A DNA stretch of 36,589 bases from Actinomycetes bacterium (GTDB taxonomy: Bacteria; Actinomycetota; Thermoleophilia; UBA2241), in the NCBI GenBank assembly GCA_029547745.1, contig JAKPOQ010000132.1, forward strand, positions 1-36,589, read 5' to 3'. This document shows positions 1-7,335 of the stretch, piece by piece; within the stretch, counting starts at the first letter, position 1, and every line of letters begins with the position of its first letter. Both the position numbers and the translations under genes were made by a program. The notes under the pieces were generated by a model. The model made no database searches. It was not told where the DNA came from and worked only from the letters and a program-made list of their open reading frames with translations.

Positions 1-717
1 GAGCTTGCCCTCGGCGCGCAGGTGGGTCGTATAGATCCCGTCGTAGGGCGCCATCGCGGCGGTCACCGCGGCGATCTCCGCGGTCGATGCGTACATGTCG
101 GGGACGTAGATGAGGCCGGTCGACATGCCGAGGGCGCCGGCTTGCAGCGCCTCGGCGAGCAGACCGCGCATGCGGTCGATCTCGCCGGGCGCAGCCGGCC
201 GGCGCTCGTGGCCCATGACGGCCGTGCGCAGGCTGCCGAAGCCGGCCAGGGCGGCCACGTTGCAAGCCGGCCGGGCGGCGTCGACCGCTTCCAGGTACTG
301 GGCCGCCGACTCCCAGCCGTCGAGGTCGTCGGCGGACACGTCGAGGGTCGTCGCCAGGTCAGGGAGGGCGCGCCGCGGCCAGGCGCAGCCGCCGCAGTTG
401 CCGACGACGACGGTGGTGCACCCCTGACGCAGGGCGCTGTCCATCCACGGGTCGGTGAACGGCGCGAGATCCGAGTGCGTATGGACGTCGATGAAGCCGG
501 GGGCGAGCACACGGCCGGCGGCGGGGACGACGCGGGCGGCGGGCGGCCCGTCAGCGGGCCGCCCGCCGCCCGCGAGACCGCCGGCCTCGCCGCTCCGTCC
601 CTCTGCCAGATGGCGGACGAGCACGACCCTCCCCTCGGCCACGCCGACGTCGGCGGCGAAGGCCGCATCCCCCGTGCCGTCGAGGACGCGGGCGTCCGTG
701 ATCAGGAGGTCGAGCAC
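1..717 (-). CDS. N-acyl-D-amino-acid deacylase-like amidohydrolase (3' part outside window)
   Basis: Only the N-terminal 239 codons are present; the gene runs off the left edge. The protein matches the metal-dependent amidohydrolase superfamily, D-aminoacylase/N-acyl-D-amino-acid deacylase branch. It has a short beta-sandwich start (LLITDARVLDGTG), the metal-binding HxH in GFIDVHTHSD, the VVGNCG segment, and a STGLIYVPD segment typical of D-aminoacylases. Such enzymes hydrolyse N-acyl-D-amino acids or related cyclic amides in the cytoplasm. I chose the GTG at 717, which has a GAAGG-like ribosome site about 9 nt upstream. A Gly/Ala/Pro-rich stretch of about 25 residues interrupts the N-terminal domain before the HxH, encoded around 525-600. 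The gene follows the gcvT/glyA fusion by about 100 nt and is probably in the same glycine-controlled unit, but a hairpin lies between them. Substrate is not determined; a dihydroorotase or hydantoinase role is less likely. Confidence 0.82.
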   Translation of the reverse strand, partial: MLDLLITDARVLDGTGDAAFAADVGVAEGRVVLVRHLAEGRSGEAGGLAGGGRPADGPPAARVVPAAGRVLAPGFIDVHTHSDLAPFTDPWMDSALRQGCTTVVVGNCGGCAWPRRALPDLATTLDVSADDLDGWESAAQYLEAVDAARPACNVAALAGFGSLRTAVMGHERRPAAPGEIDRMRGLLAEALQAGALGMSTGLIYVPDMYASTAEIAAVTAAMAPYDGIYTTHLRAEGKL

Positions 718-750
718 GAAGGCAGCCTTCGGATCACCGTCGCAGGCTGC

Positions 751-779
751 GCCGCAAGCCGCGAAACGCGGCTTGCGGC
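751..779 (-). terminator. Perfect GC-rich hairpin between the fusion gene and the amidohydrolase gene
   Basis: Positions 751-763 and 767-779 form a perfect 13-bp inverted repeat (GCCGCAAGCCGCG) around a 3-nt loop, 41 nt after the stop of the gcvT/glyA fusion. No U-tract follows on the minus strand, so it could be a weak terminator, an mRNA-stabilising 3' structure or an attenuator that lowers amidohydrolase expression. Confidence 0.5.
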
Positions 780-819
780 GGCCGTTCTGGCGTCCTCGGT
801 CTCTGGGTATGGGCGGCCA

Positions 820-3531
820 TCAGATCAAGGCGTGCAGCCGCTCCTTGAGGGCATCGAACTCGCCGCCCTTGAAGCAATACCCGACCTCCGTGAACTGTGA
901 GCGCAGGCGCACGACCTCGTCGCGGACGTCGCGTCCCTCGAGGATGACCGCTGCCATGAGCTCGGCGACACGGGCAAAGTCGGCCGGTCCCATGCCGAAG
1001 CGGGTCAGCTCGGCGACGCCGAGCCGCAACCCGCCCGCTGCCGTGAAGCCCTCCTCGTCGGGCGTGGCCTGGTAGTTGCAGATGATGTTGTTCGCCTCGA
1101 GTCGCTCGGCGACCTCGGCGCCGCGCCCGTACCCCACGTCGACGATCACCTGGTGCGTCTCGGTGAAGTCGACGGACGAGTCGCCTTGGACGTCCAGGCC
1201 GGCATCGCGTAGGGCGCGGGCGAAGGCCTTGGCGTTGGCGATCACGGCCTGCTGATAGGCGTCCTTGAAGTGGTTCATCTCGTAAGTCGCCATGAGCAGG
1301 CCGAGCAGCGTCCCGAGGTGATGGTTCGACACCGACCCGGGGAAGGCGCGCCGCTCGATCGCCTCCCAGAGCTCCCAGCGCTCCTCGGGCTCGCGCCAGT
1401 CGCCGGCGATGATGCCGCGCTGGGGCCCGAAGAACGTCTTGTGGGTCGATCCGGTGACGATGTCGGCGCCCTCGGCGAAGGGCTGCTGGAAGTAGGGCCC
1501 GACGAGACCGAGGACGTGCGCCATGTCGTACATCAGCACCGCCCGGCTGCCGGTCTCGTCGAGGAAGCGCCGCACCTCGGCCACCGGCTCGGGATGAAGG
1601 ACCATGCTCTTGCCGAGGATGATGAGCTCCGGGTCCTCCTTGGCGATGAGGTCGAGGAGGGCGGGTACGTCGGGCTTGTACGGGTTGTCCTCGCGGACGG
1701 GGATGTCCTCCACGGCGGGCGTCTCGGTGCGCGGGTCCCGGGCGACGAAGTCGCGCAGGGCGCCCATCGGCTGGGCACTCAGGTGCCCGCCCTTGGCGAT
1801 GTGGTTGTTGATGACCTTGCGGATGCGCCGCGGCTCGGCCTTGCGGTCGCCGCGGTTGAGGTAGTCGACCAGGGCGCTGAAGACGGCGGCATTGGCCATC
1901 TGGCCGCTGATCACCCGCGTCTCGACCTCGGCGCAGCCGAGGAACGTGCACAGTTCCTGCTTCAGCAGCCGCTCGACCTCGTGGATGAACGACGTGCCCT
2001 GGTAGTAGAAGACCTCGAGGTCGTAGAAGGCCTCCGTCTTCTTGTGCTCGGCGTAGCGGAAGGCCGGGTCGGTCACGCTGAGGAGGCGCACGAGCGGCGA
2101 GGTCGTCATCTCGGACGGGATGAGGTTTAGCGACTGGTACTGGCGCCACTCGTGGTTGGCGATGGCCCGCTTGGCGAGGTCTGCGGCAAGTTCCTCGCGA
2201 TCGCCCTGCGGGAGCGGGGGCAGCTCGGGTTCGTGGTCCCAGACGATGGCGCGGGCGCAGGGCGGCGCGTCGCTGCGCAGGTGATACTCGACGACGAGTC
2301 CGGGGACGCGCTTGCCGCGCACGTCGACCTCGACACGGTCTTCTTCGACGATGCGGCTGTCGATGTAGGCGAGCGCGATCGAGCGCAGGGCGTGTTCCTC
2401 GGTCTGGGTCGAGCAGAGACCCTCGCCCTCCACGCCCCAGTAGGGGACGGCGGTGCCGCTCGTGACCCAGCCGACATGCTCGCCGTCCTTGAAGACCGGG
2501 GCGCCCTCGCGGGCGATGCCGCGGCCGGTGACGGCGACCGGGCGGGTCATCCGGGGCAGGTCCTGGACCAGCGACCAGTCGCGGACAAGGATGCGCTCGT
2601 AGGCACGGTGCTGACGCTCGAGGGCCGCGCGGCCGACGAAGTCACCCTTGCGCGGCGACAGGCTGACCGCGAACGAAGCCAGCGGGCAGCTCATGATCGG
2701 GATCTCGTGCCCCTCCGGGTCGAGACCCAGCTCGTGGCCGTAGAGCGGCAGGCCTGCCTCGAGACGCAGGGTGTCGCGGGCGCCGAGCCCGCAGGGCTCG
2801 GCGCCCGCCGCCACCAGCGCGTCCCACAGGGACGGCGCGTCCTCGGCGGCGACGAACAACTCGAAGCAGAGCGGCTCGCCGGTGTATCCGGTACGGCTCA
2901 GGCGGACCTCGACGGCGCGGGCCTGCCCGGCGTCGCCGGATCCGCCCGCGCCGGCCGCGCCCGCGCCCGTGCGCAGTCGCACGATGCTCAGCTTGTTGCG
3001 TAGCGGCTCGGGCAGGTGGCCGGAGGCGAGCAGACGCATGAGGATCTCGCGCGACGTCTTGCCCTGCAGAGCGAGCATGGCGATGTCCTCGGAACGGTCC
3101 TCCAATCGGAGGTCGTCGAAGTCGCCGGCGAAGGTCTGGAAGTGCGTCCAGTCCTTGTCGCGGTTGGCGGCATTGACGACGAGCACGTACTCGTCGTCAA
3201 CGAAGCGGTACAGGTACGCGTCGTCGACGGCCCCGCCGGTCGGGGTCGGCACGATCGTGTACTGCGCCTCGAGGGGGTCGAGCGCCTCGCAGTTGTTGCT
3301 GAGCACGTGTTGGAGGAACGGGATCGCGCCGCGACCGCCGACGATGAAGCGTCCCATGTGCGAGACGTCGAACAGGCCGGCGTCGCGTCGCGTGGCGAGA
3401 TGCTCGGCGAGGATGCCGGCTGGATAGTGCAACGGCATCTCCCAGCCCGCGAAGTCGACGAGCTTCGCCCCGGCGGCGACGTGTCGGCTGTAGAGCGGCG
3501 TGCGACGCAGGGCTGTGCCCTGCGTGGCCAC
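820..3531 (-). CDS. gcvT/glyA: Fused aminomethyltransferase (GcvT) and serine hydroxymethyltransferase (SHMT-like) protein
   Basis: A single 903-residue frame joins two folate enzymes. Residues about 1-430 are GcvT-like: FDVSHMG, GGAVDDAYLYR with the conserved Asp pair, RTGYTGE, GLGARDTLRLEAG, GWVTSGT and a C-terminal barrel. Residues about 455-890 are a divergent SHMT: LNLIPSE, SGQMAN, MYDMAHVLGL (Asp669, His672) and GSTHKTFFGPQRG with the PLP lysine at about 698. GcvT transfers the aminomethyl carbon to tetrahydrofolate; SHMT interconverts glycine plus methylene-THF and serine, so the fusion could pass methylene-THF between sites (inference). The GTG at 3531 has GGGAGG 7 nt upstream; a longer TTG start at 3567 would overlap the upstream gene. 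It lies 20 nt after the aminotransferase, downstream of a glycine riboswitch. A Gly/Ala-rich loop (about residues 188-205) is inserted in the GcvT part. GcvP, GcvH and lipoamide dehydrogenase are not in the window. Confidence 0.9.
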   Translation of the reverse strand: MATQGTALRRTPLYSRHVAAGAKLVDFAGWEMPLHYPAGILAEHLATRRDAGLFDVSHMGRFIVGGRGAIPFLQHVLSNNCEALDPLEAQYTIVPTPTGGAVDDAYLYRFVDDEYVLVVNAANRDKDWTHFQTFAGDFDDLRLEDRSEDIAMLALQGKTSREILMRLLASGHLPEPLRNKLSIVRLRTGAGAAGAGGSGDAGQARAVEVRLSRTGYTGEPLCFELFVAAEDAPSLWDALVAAGAEPCGLGARDTLRLEAGLPLYGHELGLDPEGHEIPIMSCPLASFAVSLSPRKGDFVGRAALERQHRAYERILVRDWSLVQDLPRMTRPVAVTGRGIAREGAPVFKDGEHVGWVTSGTAVPYWGVEGEGLCSTQTEEHALRSIALAYIDSRIVEEDRVEVDVRGKRVPGLVVEYHLRSDAPPCARAIVWDHEPELPPLPQGDREELAADLAKRAIANHEWRQYQSLNLIPSEMTTSPLVRLLSVTDPAFRYAEHKKTEAFYDLEVFYYQGTSFIHEVERLLKQELCTFLGCAEVETRVISGQMANAAVFSALVDYLNRGDRKAEPRRIRKVINNHIAKGGHLSAQPMGALRDFVARDPRTETPAVEDIPVREDNPYKPDVPALLDLIAKEDPELIILGKSMVLHPEPVAEVRRFLDETGSRAVLMYDMAHVLGLVGPYFQQPFAEGADIVTGSTHKTFFGPQRGIIAGDWREPEERWELWEAIERRAFPGSVSNHHLGTLLGLLMATYEMNHFKDAYQQAVIANAKAFARALRDAGLDVQGDSSVDFTETHQVIVDVGYGRGAEVAERLEANNIICNYQATPDEEGFTAAGGLRLGVAELTRFGMGPADFARVAELMAAVILEGRDVRDEVVRLRSQFTEVGYCFKGGEFDALKERLHALI

Positions 3532-3551
3532 GCCGCTCCCTCCCGCGCCGC

Positions 3552-4760
3552 TCACTGCTCCGCCCAAGCCTTGAGCTTGCCGAGGCCTTCCTCGATGTCG
3601 GCGACGGGGATCCCCGAATAGGCGAAGCGTCCGTAACGGCGCGTCTCGCCGGGAAGCTCACGCCCGAAGTGCAATCGCGTGCAGAACGACACTCCCGTCT
3701 GTTCGAGGACAGCGCGGCGCAACTCGTCGTATGTGTCGTAGCCCTTGCGTTCCATGAGCTCCGTCATGTCGGGGAAGAGATAGAAGGTCGCTTCGGGAGC
3801 GTAGCACGAGACGCCCGGGATGTCGTTGAGCAGGCGCACGGCCACGTCGCGTCGGTCCTTCAGGATGCCGAGGATCTTCTTCGCCCCGGACTGGTCACCG
3901 GTCAGCGCCTCGACGCCGGCGTACTGGATGAAGTGAGTGGTGCAGGACTCCTGGTTCACATTGAGGGTGGCGACATGAGTGATGATCTCTTGCGGCCCGA
4001 TCGCCGCCCCGAGACGCCAGCCGGTCATGGCGTACTTCTTGCTGAACGTGTACAGGATGACGGTGCGCTCCTGCATGTCGGGCAGGCTGGCGATGGACCT
4101 GCTGCGCCCGGAGTAGCGGATATCCCAGTACGCTTCGTCGGAGAGCACGTAGAGGTCGTGGTTACGGGCCAGCTCGGCGAGAGTCTCGATCTCGGTGTCG
4201 GGGCTCTCGGCTCCCGTCGGGTTGTGTTGGTTGTTGAAGATCAGCAGCTTCGTGCGCGGTGTGATGGCGGCCTCGATGGCGTCGAAGTCGAGAAGGAAGT
4301 CCGTCTCGCCGGGGACGAAGCCGTACGGCTTTGCGACGCCGCCGAGGAACTCGATCTGCGACTCGTAGATCGGGAACCCCGGGTTGGGATAGAGGACCTC
4401 GTCGCCGGGGTCCATCAGCGTGAGGAGGAACTTCCCGATGACCGGCTTGCCGCCCGGTTGGACGGCGACGTTCTCCGGTCCGTAGTTGACGCCGTGCGAG
4501 GCGCTCACGTCTGCGGCCAGCGCCTCGCGCAACGGCATGATGCCCGCGTTCGGGCAGTAGCCGGTCTTGCCGTCGGCGATCGCTTTCATGGCCGCGTCGA
4601 CGATGTTCTGCGGCGTCGGCAGGTCCATGTCGCCGAGGTGGAAGGGGTAGACGCGGTTCCCCTTCTCCTGCCAGGCGGCGGCCTCGGCCGAGACGGCGAA
4701 GGCCGTCTCGGTCCCGAGGCGGGCGATACGTTGAGCGAGGTGGGTCCGTCCGTCGGTCAT
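3552..4760 (-). CDS. Class I/II pyridoxal-phosphate aminotransferase
   Basis: This is a 402-residue fold-type I aminotransferase. It shows the GYCPNAG substrate-loop segment, YPNPGFPIYES, NNQHNPTG with the conserved Asn-Pro, SDEAYWDI (the PLP-binding Asp and Tyr), and the PLP lysine in TFSKKYAMTGWRLG (about residue 241). The Arg in RFAYSG near the C-terminus probably binds the substrate carboxylate. It transfers an amino group between an amino acid and a 2-oxo acid. Its place directly behind a glycine riboswitch and before gcvT/glyA suggests glycine/glyoxylate, alanine or serine as substrates, which is inference. The ATG at 4760 has GGGAGG 8 nt upstream; the frame could be extended to a TTG at 4784, but that lies beside the riboswitch hairpin. 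The usual length for the family is about 390-400 residues. Confidence 0.92.
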   Translation of the reverse strand: MTDGRTHLAQRIARLGTETAFAVSAEAAAWQEKGNRVYPFHLGDMDLPTPQNIVDAAMKAIADGKTGYCPNAGIMPLREALAADVSASHGVNYGPENVAVQPGGKPVIGKFLLTLMDPGDEVLYPNPGFPIYESQIEFLGGVAKPYGFVPGETDFLLDFDAIEAAITPRTKLLIFNNQHNPTGAESPDTEIETLAELARNHDLYVLSDEAYWDIRYSGRSRSIASLPDMQERTVILYTFSKKYAMTGWRLGAAIGPQEIITHVATLNVNQESCTTHFIQYAGVEALTGDQSGAKKILGILKDRRDVAVRLLNDIPGVSCYAPEATFYLFPDMTELMERKGYDTYDELRRAVLEQTGVSFCTRLHFGRELPGETRRYGRFAYSGIPVADIEEGLGKLKAWAEQ

Positions 4761-4785
4761 GACTCGTGCCTCCCTTAAGCGCAAA

Positions 4786-4816
4786 GGACAGGGCGATGTC
4801 TCCCATCACCCTGTCC
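4786..4816 (-). terminator. Terminator-like hairpin of the glycine riboswitch expression platform
   Basis: Read on the minus strand, GGACAGGGTGAT pairs with ATCGCCCTGTCC (12 bp including one G-U) around a 7-nt loop and is followed by TTT. It sits between the glycine aptamer and the aminotransferase ribosome site (4771-4776). This is the expected place and shape for a transcription-control element, although the U-tract is short. Confidence 0.6.
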
Positions 4817-4821
4817 ACCTG

Positions 4822-4849
4822 GCGCCGGCCCCGCTTCGCCGGCCGGCGC
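4822..4849 (-). other. Strong stem-loop between aptamer and terminator
   Basis: GCGCCGGCC (4849-4841) pairs perfectly with GGCCGGCGC (4830-4822) around a 10-nt loop. It follows the aptamer by about 25 nt. It does not carry the conserved glycine-binding core, so it is not a second working aptamer. It may be the structural remnant ('ghost' stem) that often accompanies single-aptamer glycine riboswitches, or part of the expression platform. Confidence 0.45.
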
Positions 4850-4874
4850 TGCATGGCTCCAGGGACCCGTCGAG

Positions 4875-4970
4875 CCGCGTTCCGGTTGCCTGAGAGTTTC
4901 GGCGGCGCATCCGGCGTCGCCTTGCCCCTTCGGCGCCCGCCAAGCGTCTCGCCCGCGGGCTCTCGCGCGG
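4875..4970 (-). promoter_or_regulatory. Glycine riboswitch (single aptamer)
   Basis: On the minus strand the conserved glycine-aptamer core is recognisable: GCGCCGAAGGGGCAAG (about 4936-4921) and GAAACTCTCAGGCAACCGG (about 4900-4882). GAGAG (4964-4960) pairs with CTCTC, and CCGCG (4970-4966) pairs with CGCGG (4879-4875) as the closing helix. It lies about 25-120 nt downstream of a promoter and about 115 nt upstream of the aminotransferase start. Glycine riboswitches usually turn on glycine-degrading genes when glycine is abundant; that fits the aminotransferase and gcvT/glyA fusion here. Only one aptamer is seen. Confidence 0.9.
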
Positions 4971-5000
4971 CCGTCAGCCGGGCGTCCTCGGTTCGGGGCG

Positions 5001-5029
5001 ACAGTACCACCGCGGCCGGGGGGTCGCAA
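5001..5029 (-). promoter_or_regulatory. Promoter of the glycine operon
   Basis: On the minus strand TTGCGA (5029-5024) and TACTGT (5006-5001) are separated by 17 nt. The predicted start, near 4994, is just ahead of the glycine aptamer. Confidence 0.6.
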
Positions 5030-5042
5030 CGCGACCCCCGTC

Positions 5043-5070
5043 TGGACAGGCGGCACCAAAGGCGTACTAT
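5043..5070 (+). promoter_or_regulatory. Promoter of the small membrane protein gene
   Basis: TGGACA (5043-5048) and TACTAT (5065-5070) are separated by 16 nt. The predicted start is about 35 nt upstream of the ATG at 5112. It is divergent from the glycine operon promoter. Confidence 0.55.
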
Positions 5071-5111
5071 CAGAAAAACAGCGGCGTGCGGCCCGGTCAA
5101 GGAGGCGCGCG

Positions 5112-5678
5112 ATGGGGCATGGAGCGTTGACGTTCGTCGTCACGGTGTTCGCCGAGGGGCAGCTGAGGCTGCCGTCCGGCGGGTCGGGTGAGGCCGACGC
5201 CGGGCTGACACAGCTGATCAACGGAGCGATGACCTCATGGTGGGCACAGGTCATCGCCATCGGCATGTACGCGGCCATCGCCTGCCTGCTGTACCGCAGC
5301 CTGCGCCGCCAGGACGACGGCAGCGGGCCGCCGGTCGAGCGACGCCGGGCGCGGGCCGTGGCGCTCGGCGTGCTGGTGGCGCTGGCTGCGCTCGTCGTCG
5401 TGGCTGCCGCGTTGCGGCCCGGCCCCCTGGTCCTCGTCGAGTACGTGATCCTGGTCACGTCGCTCGCCTACCTCATCATCCGCAACCTGGCGCCGGTCGT
5501 GCTGGGTGCCGGCGACGCGATCATGTGGGCCTTGACCCCCCGGCGCCGGCGCGAGGCGCGAGCGGCGGCCGAGGCTGTCGAGGGGGCGCGCGAGCGGGGC
5601 GCCGCCCTCGACGCGGCCCTGGGCGAAGCCCTGGGCCGCGAGCACGGCGGCGCGCCCACCTCGCGCGCCCCCGCCTGA
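5112..5678 (+). CDS. Small integral membrane protein of unknown function
   Basis: The 188-residue product is not recognised as a known family. It has about three hydrophobic segments: residues ~42-60 (around QVIAIGMYAAIACLLY), ~81-101 (VALGVLVALAALVVVAAAL) and ~105-130 (VLVEYVILVTSLAYLIIRN). A basic loop (RRRAR) lies between the first two and an Ala/Arg/Glu-rich, probably helical cytoplasmic tail of about 50 residues follows. The N-terminus (TFVVTVFAEG) is mildly hydrophobic and might be a fourth segment. The ATG is preceded by GGAGG at a 6-nt spacing and by a good promoter. It is divergent from the glycine operon, but no functional link is visible. Confidence 0.75.
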   Translation: MGHGALTFVVTVFAEGQLRLPSGGSGEADAGLTQLINGAMTSWWAQVIAIGMYAAIACLLYRSLRRQDDGSGPPVERRRARAVALGVLVALAALVVVAAALRPGPLVLVEYVILVTSLAYLIIRNLAPVVLGAGDAIMWALTPRRRREARAAAEAVEGARERGAALDAALGEALGREHGGAPTSRAPA

Positions 5679-5760
5679 GACCGCGCCGCACGCCTGAGTC
5701 CTGCGCGCCGGCCCCCGGCGTCGCCGCGCGCCGACACTCGGCGTCGGCCGGGGCGAACGA

Positions 5761-5794
5761 GGCGCGCCGGGCCGGCTGGCCGGCGCGGCGCGCC
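5761..5794 (+). terminator. GC-rich hairpin between the membrane protein gene and trpS
   Basis: Positions 5761-5775 pair with 5780-5794 (14 of 15 bp) around CTGG. It probably ends the upstream transcript; no T-run follows except TT. It lies directly before the trpS -10 box, so the -35 region of trpS falls inside the stem. Confidence 0.5.
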
Positions 5795-5799
5795 TTCGC

Positions 5800-5805
5800 T
5801 AGACT
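5800..5805 (+). promoter_or_regulatory. -10 box of trpS, leaderless transcript likely
   Basis: TAGACT ends 8 nt before the GTG start at 5814. No ribosome site precedes that GTG. Transcription would begin at or next to the start codon. No clear -35 box is seen. Confidence 0.5.
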
Positions 5806-5813
5806 TCGAGCTC

Positions 5814-6860
5814 GTGAGCGGTCCAGTCGATACCCCGGCCTCCTCGCAGGGCAAGCCCGCGCGCCGGCCGCGCGTCTTCTCGGGCACGCAGCCGACGGGC
5901 GCCCTTCATCTGGGGAACTACCTGGGCGCCTTCCGCGGCTACGTCGCCATGCAGGAGACGCACGACTGCGTCTACTGTGTCGTCGACCTCCATGCCATCA
6001 CGGTACGCCAGCCGCGCGCCGTGCTGCGCCGCAACACGATGGACGTCGCCAACATGTTCCTCGCCTGCGGCGTCGATCCCGAGCGGTCCATCGTCATGGT
6101 CCAGTCGCACGTCCCGCAGCACAGCGAGCTCGCCTGGATCCTCAACACGATCGCCTACATGGGTGAGCTGCGGCGCATGACGCAGTTCAAGGACAAGACC
6201 GGCGGGGGCGAGGGCGAGAGCGTCGGCGTCGGGCTCTTCGACTATCCCGTCCTCATGGCCGCCGACATCCTGCTCTACGGCAGCGATGCGGTGCCCGTCG
6301 GCGAAGACCAGAAGCAGCACGTGGAGCTCACCCGCGACCTCGCCGAGCGCTTCAACAACGCGTTCGGCAAGACCTTCGTCGTGCCCGAGCCTGTGATCCC
6401 GGTCGACGCCGCCCGCATCATGGGGCTCGACGACCCCACGAAGAAGATGAGCAAGAGCGCTGGTTCCGAGTACAACTACATCGCCCTGACCGACCCGCCC
6501 GACGTCATCCGGCGCAAGATCAGACGTGCGGTCACCGACTCGGGGACGGAGGTTCGTCCGGGGCCGGACAAGCCCGCCCTCACCAACCTGCTGACGATCT
6601 ACTCGGCCCTGACCCGTGAGCCGGTCGAGACGATCGCAGAGAGATACGTCGGTAAGGGGTACGCGGAGTTCAAGAGCGACCTCGGCGACGTGGTCGTGGA
6701 GGCGCTCGCGCCCCTGCAGGCGCGCGTGCGCGAGCTCGAGGCCGACGAGACGTACACCCTCGGCGTGCTGAAGCGGGGGGCCGAGCTCGCCGAGTCGATC
6801 GCCGCGCGCACGCTCGCCAAGGTCCACGAGCGCCTCGGCCTCGTCCCCCGGCCACGGTGA
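5814..6860 (+). CDS. trpS: Tryptophan--tRNA ligase
   Basis: This 348-residue class I aminoacyl-tRNA synthetase attaches tryptophan to its tRNA in the cytoplasm. The ATP-binding HIGH-type motif is seen in TGALHLGNYLGA (about residues 28-39). The second signature is KKMSKSAGSEY (about residues 211-221). FSGTQPTG, DLHAIT, LAWILNT, YPVLMAADIL, VGEDQKQHVELTRDLA and the C-terminal ARTLAKVHERLGL all match bacterial TrpS. The length is usual for the family (about 330-350). The GTG at 5814 gives a 20-residue leader before RVFSGTQ and seems to be leaderless. It is a single gene, followed 37 nt later by an unknown gene. Confidence 0.97.
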   Translation: MSGPVDTPASSQGKPARRPRVFSGTQPTGALHLGNYLGAFRGYVAMQETHDCVYCVVDLHAITVRQPRAVLRRNTMDVANMFLACGVDPERSIVMVQSHVPQHSELAWILNTIAYMGELRRMTQFKDKTGGGEGESVGVGLFDYPVLMAADILLYGSDAVPVGEDQKQHVELTRDLAERFNNAFGKTFVVPEPVIPVDAARIMGLDDPTKKMSKSAGSEYNYIALTDPPDVIRRKIRRAVTDSGTEVRPGPDKPALTNLLTIYSALTREPVETIAERYVGKGYAEFKSDLGDVVVEALAPLQARVRELEADETYTLGVLKRGAELAESIAARTLAKVHERLGLVPRPR

Positions 6861-6897
6861 CGGCGATAGACTGGGCGCGGCGTCCAGAGGAGGACCG

Positions 6898-7269
6898 ATG
6901 ATCTCGATCGAGACGATGAAGTACCGCGCCAAGAAGATGGTCGGGCAGGAATTCCCTCTCATTTCCTGGCGGGGCAAGGGACGCATCGCGGCCGTCGACG
7001 ACGTGAGCGTCGCCCTCCTCGTTCGCGGCCTGCGAGTCGACCTTACCTGGGACCGTCTCGTGGTGACGTGGAAGCGTGTCCTGGACGACTTCACACTCAC
7101 GGTCGATGAACTCGGCGGCCGCGCCGACGCCGTCGGCATCGTGAGCTTCTTCGCTTTCATGCAGGGCGACGCCGTCGATGTGGTCGATACGGACGGCGCC
7201 CTCGTCCTCAAGGAGCGCCAGGGCATGCCGGTGCACCAGTACACTCAGGGGGCGAGCAGGCCTCGGTGA
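6898..7269 (+). CDS. Small protein of unknown function
   Basis: The 123-residue product is not recognised. It begins ISIETMKYRAKKMVGQEF and has a compact alternating hydrophobic pattern (AAVDDVSVALLVRGLRVDL, VVTWKRVL, DFTLTVDELGG), suggesting a small alpha/beta or beta-rich cytoplasmic domain. No signal peptide or membrane segment is seen. The ATG has GAGGAGGA at a good spacing, and a TAGACT box lies at 6867-6872. The last five codons and stop lie within the first copy of a 23-bp tandem duplication. Confidence 0.72.
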   Translation: MISIETMKYRAKKMVGQEFPLISWRGKGRIAAVDDVSVALLVRGLRVDLTWDRLVVTWKRVLDDFTLTVDELGGRADAVGIVSFFAFMQGDAVDVVDTDGALVLKERQGMPVHQYTQGASRPR

Positions 7270-7293
7270 GGGGGGCGAGCAGGCCTCGGTGAG
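7248..7293 (+). repeat. 23-bp perfect tandem duplication over a stop codon
   Basis: Positions 7248-7270 and 7271-7293 are identical and directly adjacent (each begins GGGGGCGAGC and ends CTCGGTGAG). The first copy encodes the last residues and the TGA of the upstream gene. Each copy contains a small CCTCGGTGAGG-type hairpin, so the duplication doubles a possible 3' structure. Confidence 0.9.
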
Positions 7294-7335
7294 GAGCCCC
7301 CTGCGCGTCTGGCCACGCACTCTTCCCACCGTGCG

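Noticed and set aside
3567-3569. TTG start at 3567 for the GcvT/SHMT fusion
   Set aside because: It would overlap the aminotransferase and add a Gly-rich leader; the GTG at 3531 has a clear GGGAGG ribosome site.
4822-4849. Second glycine aptamer
   Set aside because: The stem lacks the conserved GCCGAAGG and CTCTCAGGCA elements, so it is listed only as a possible ghost stem.
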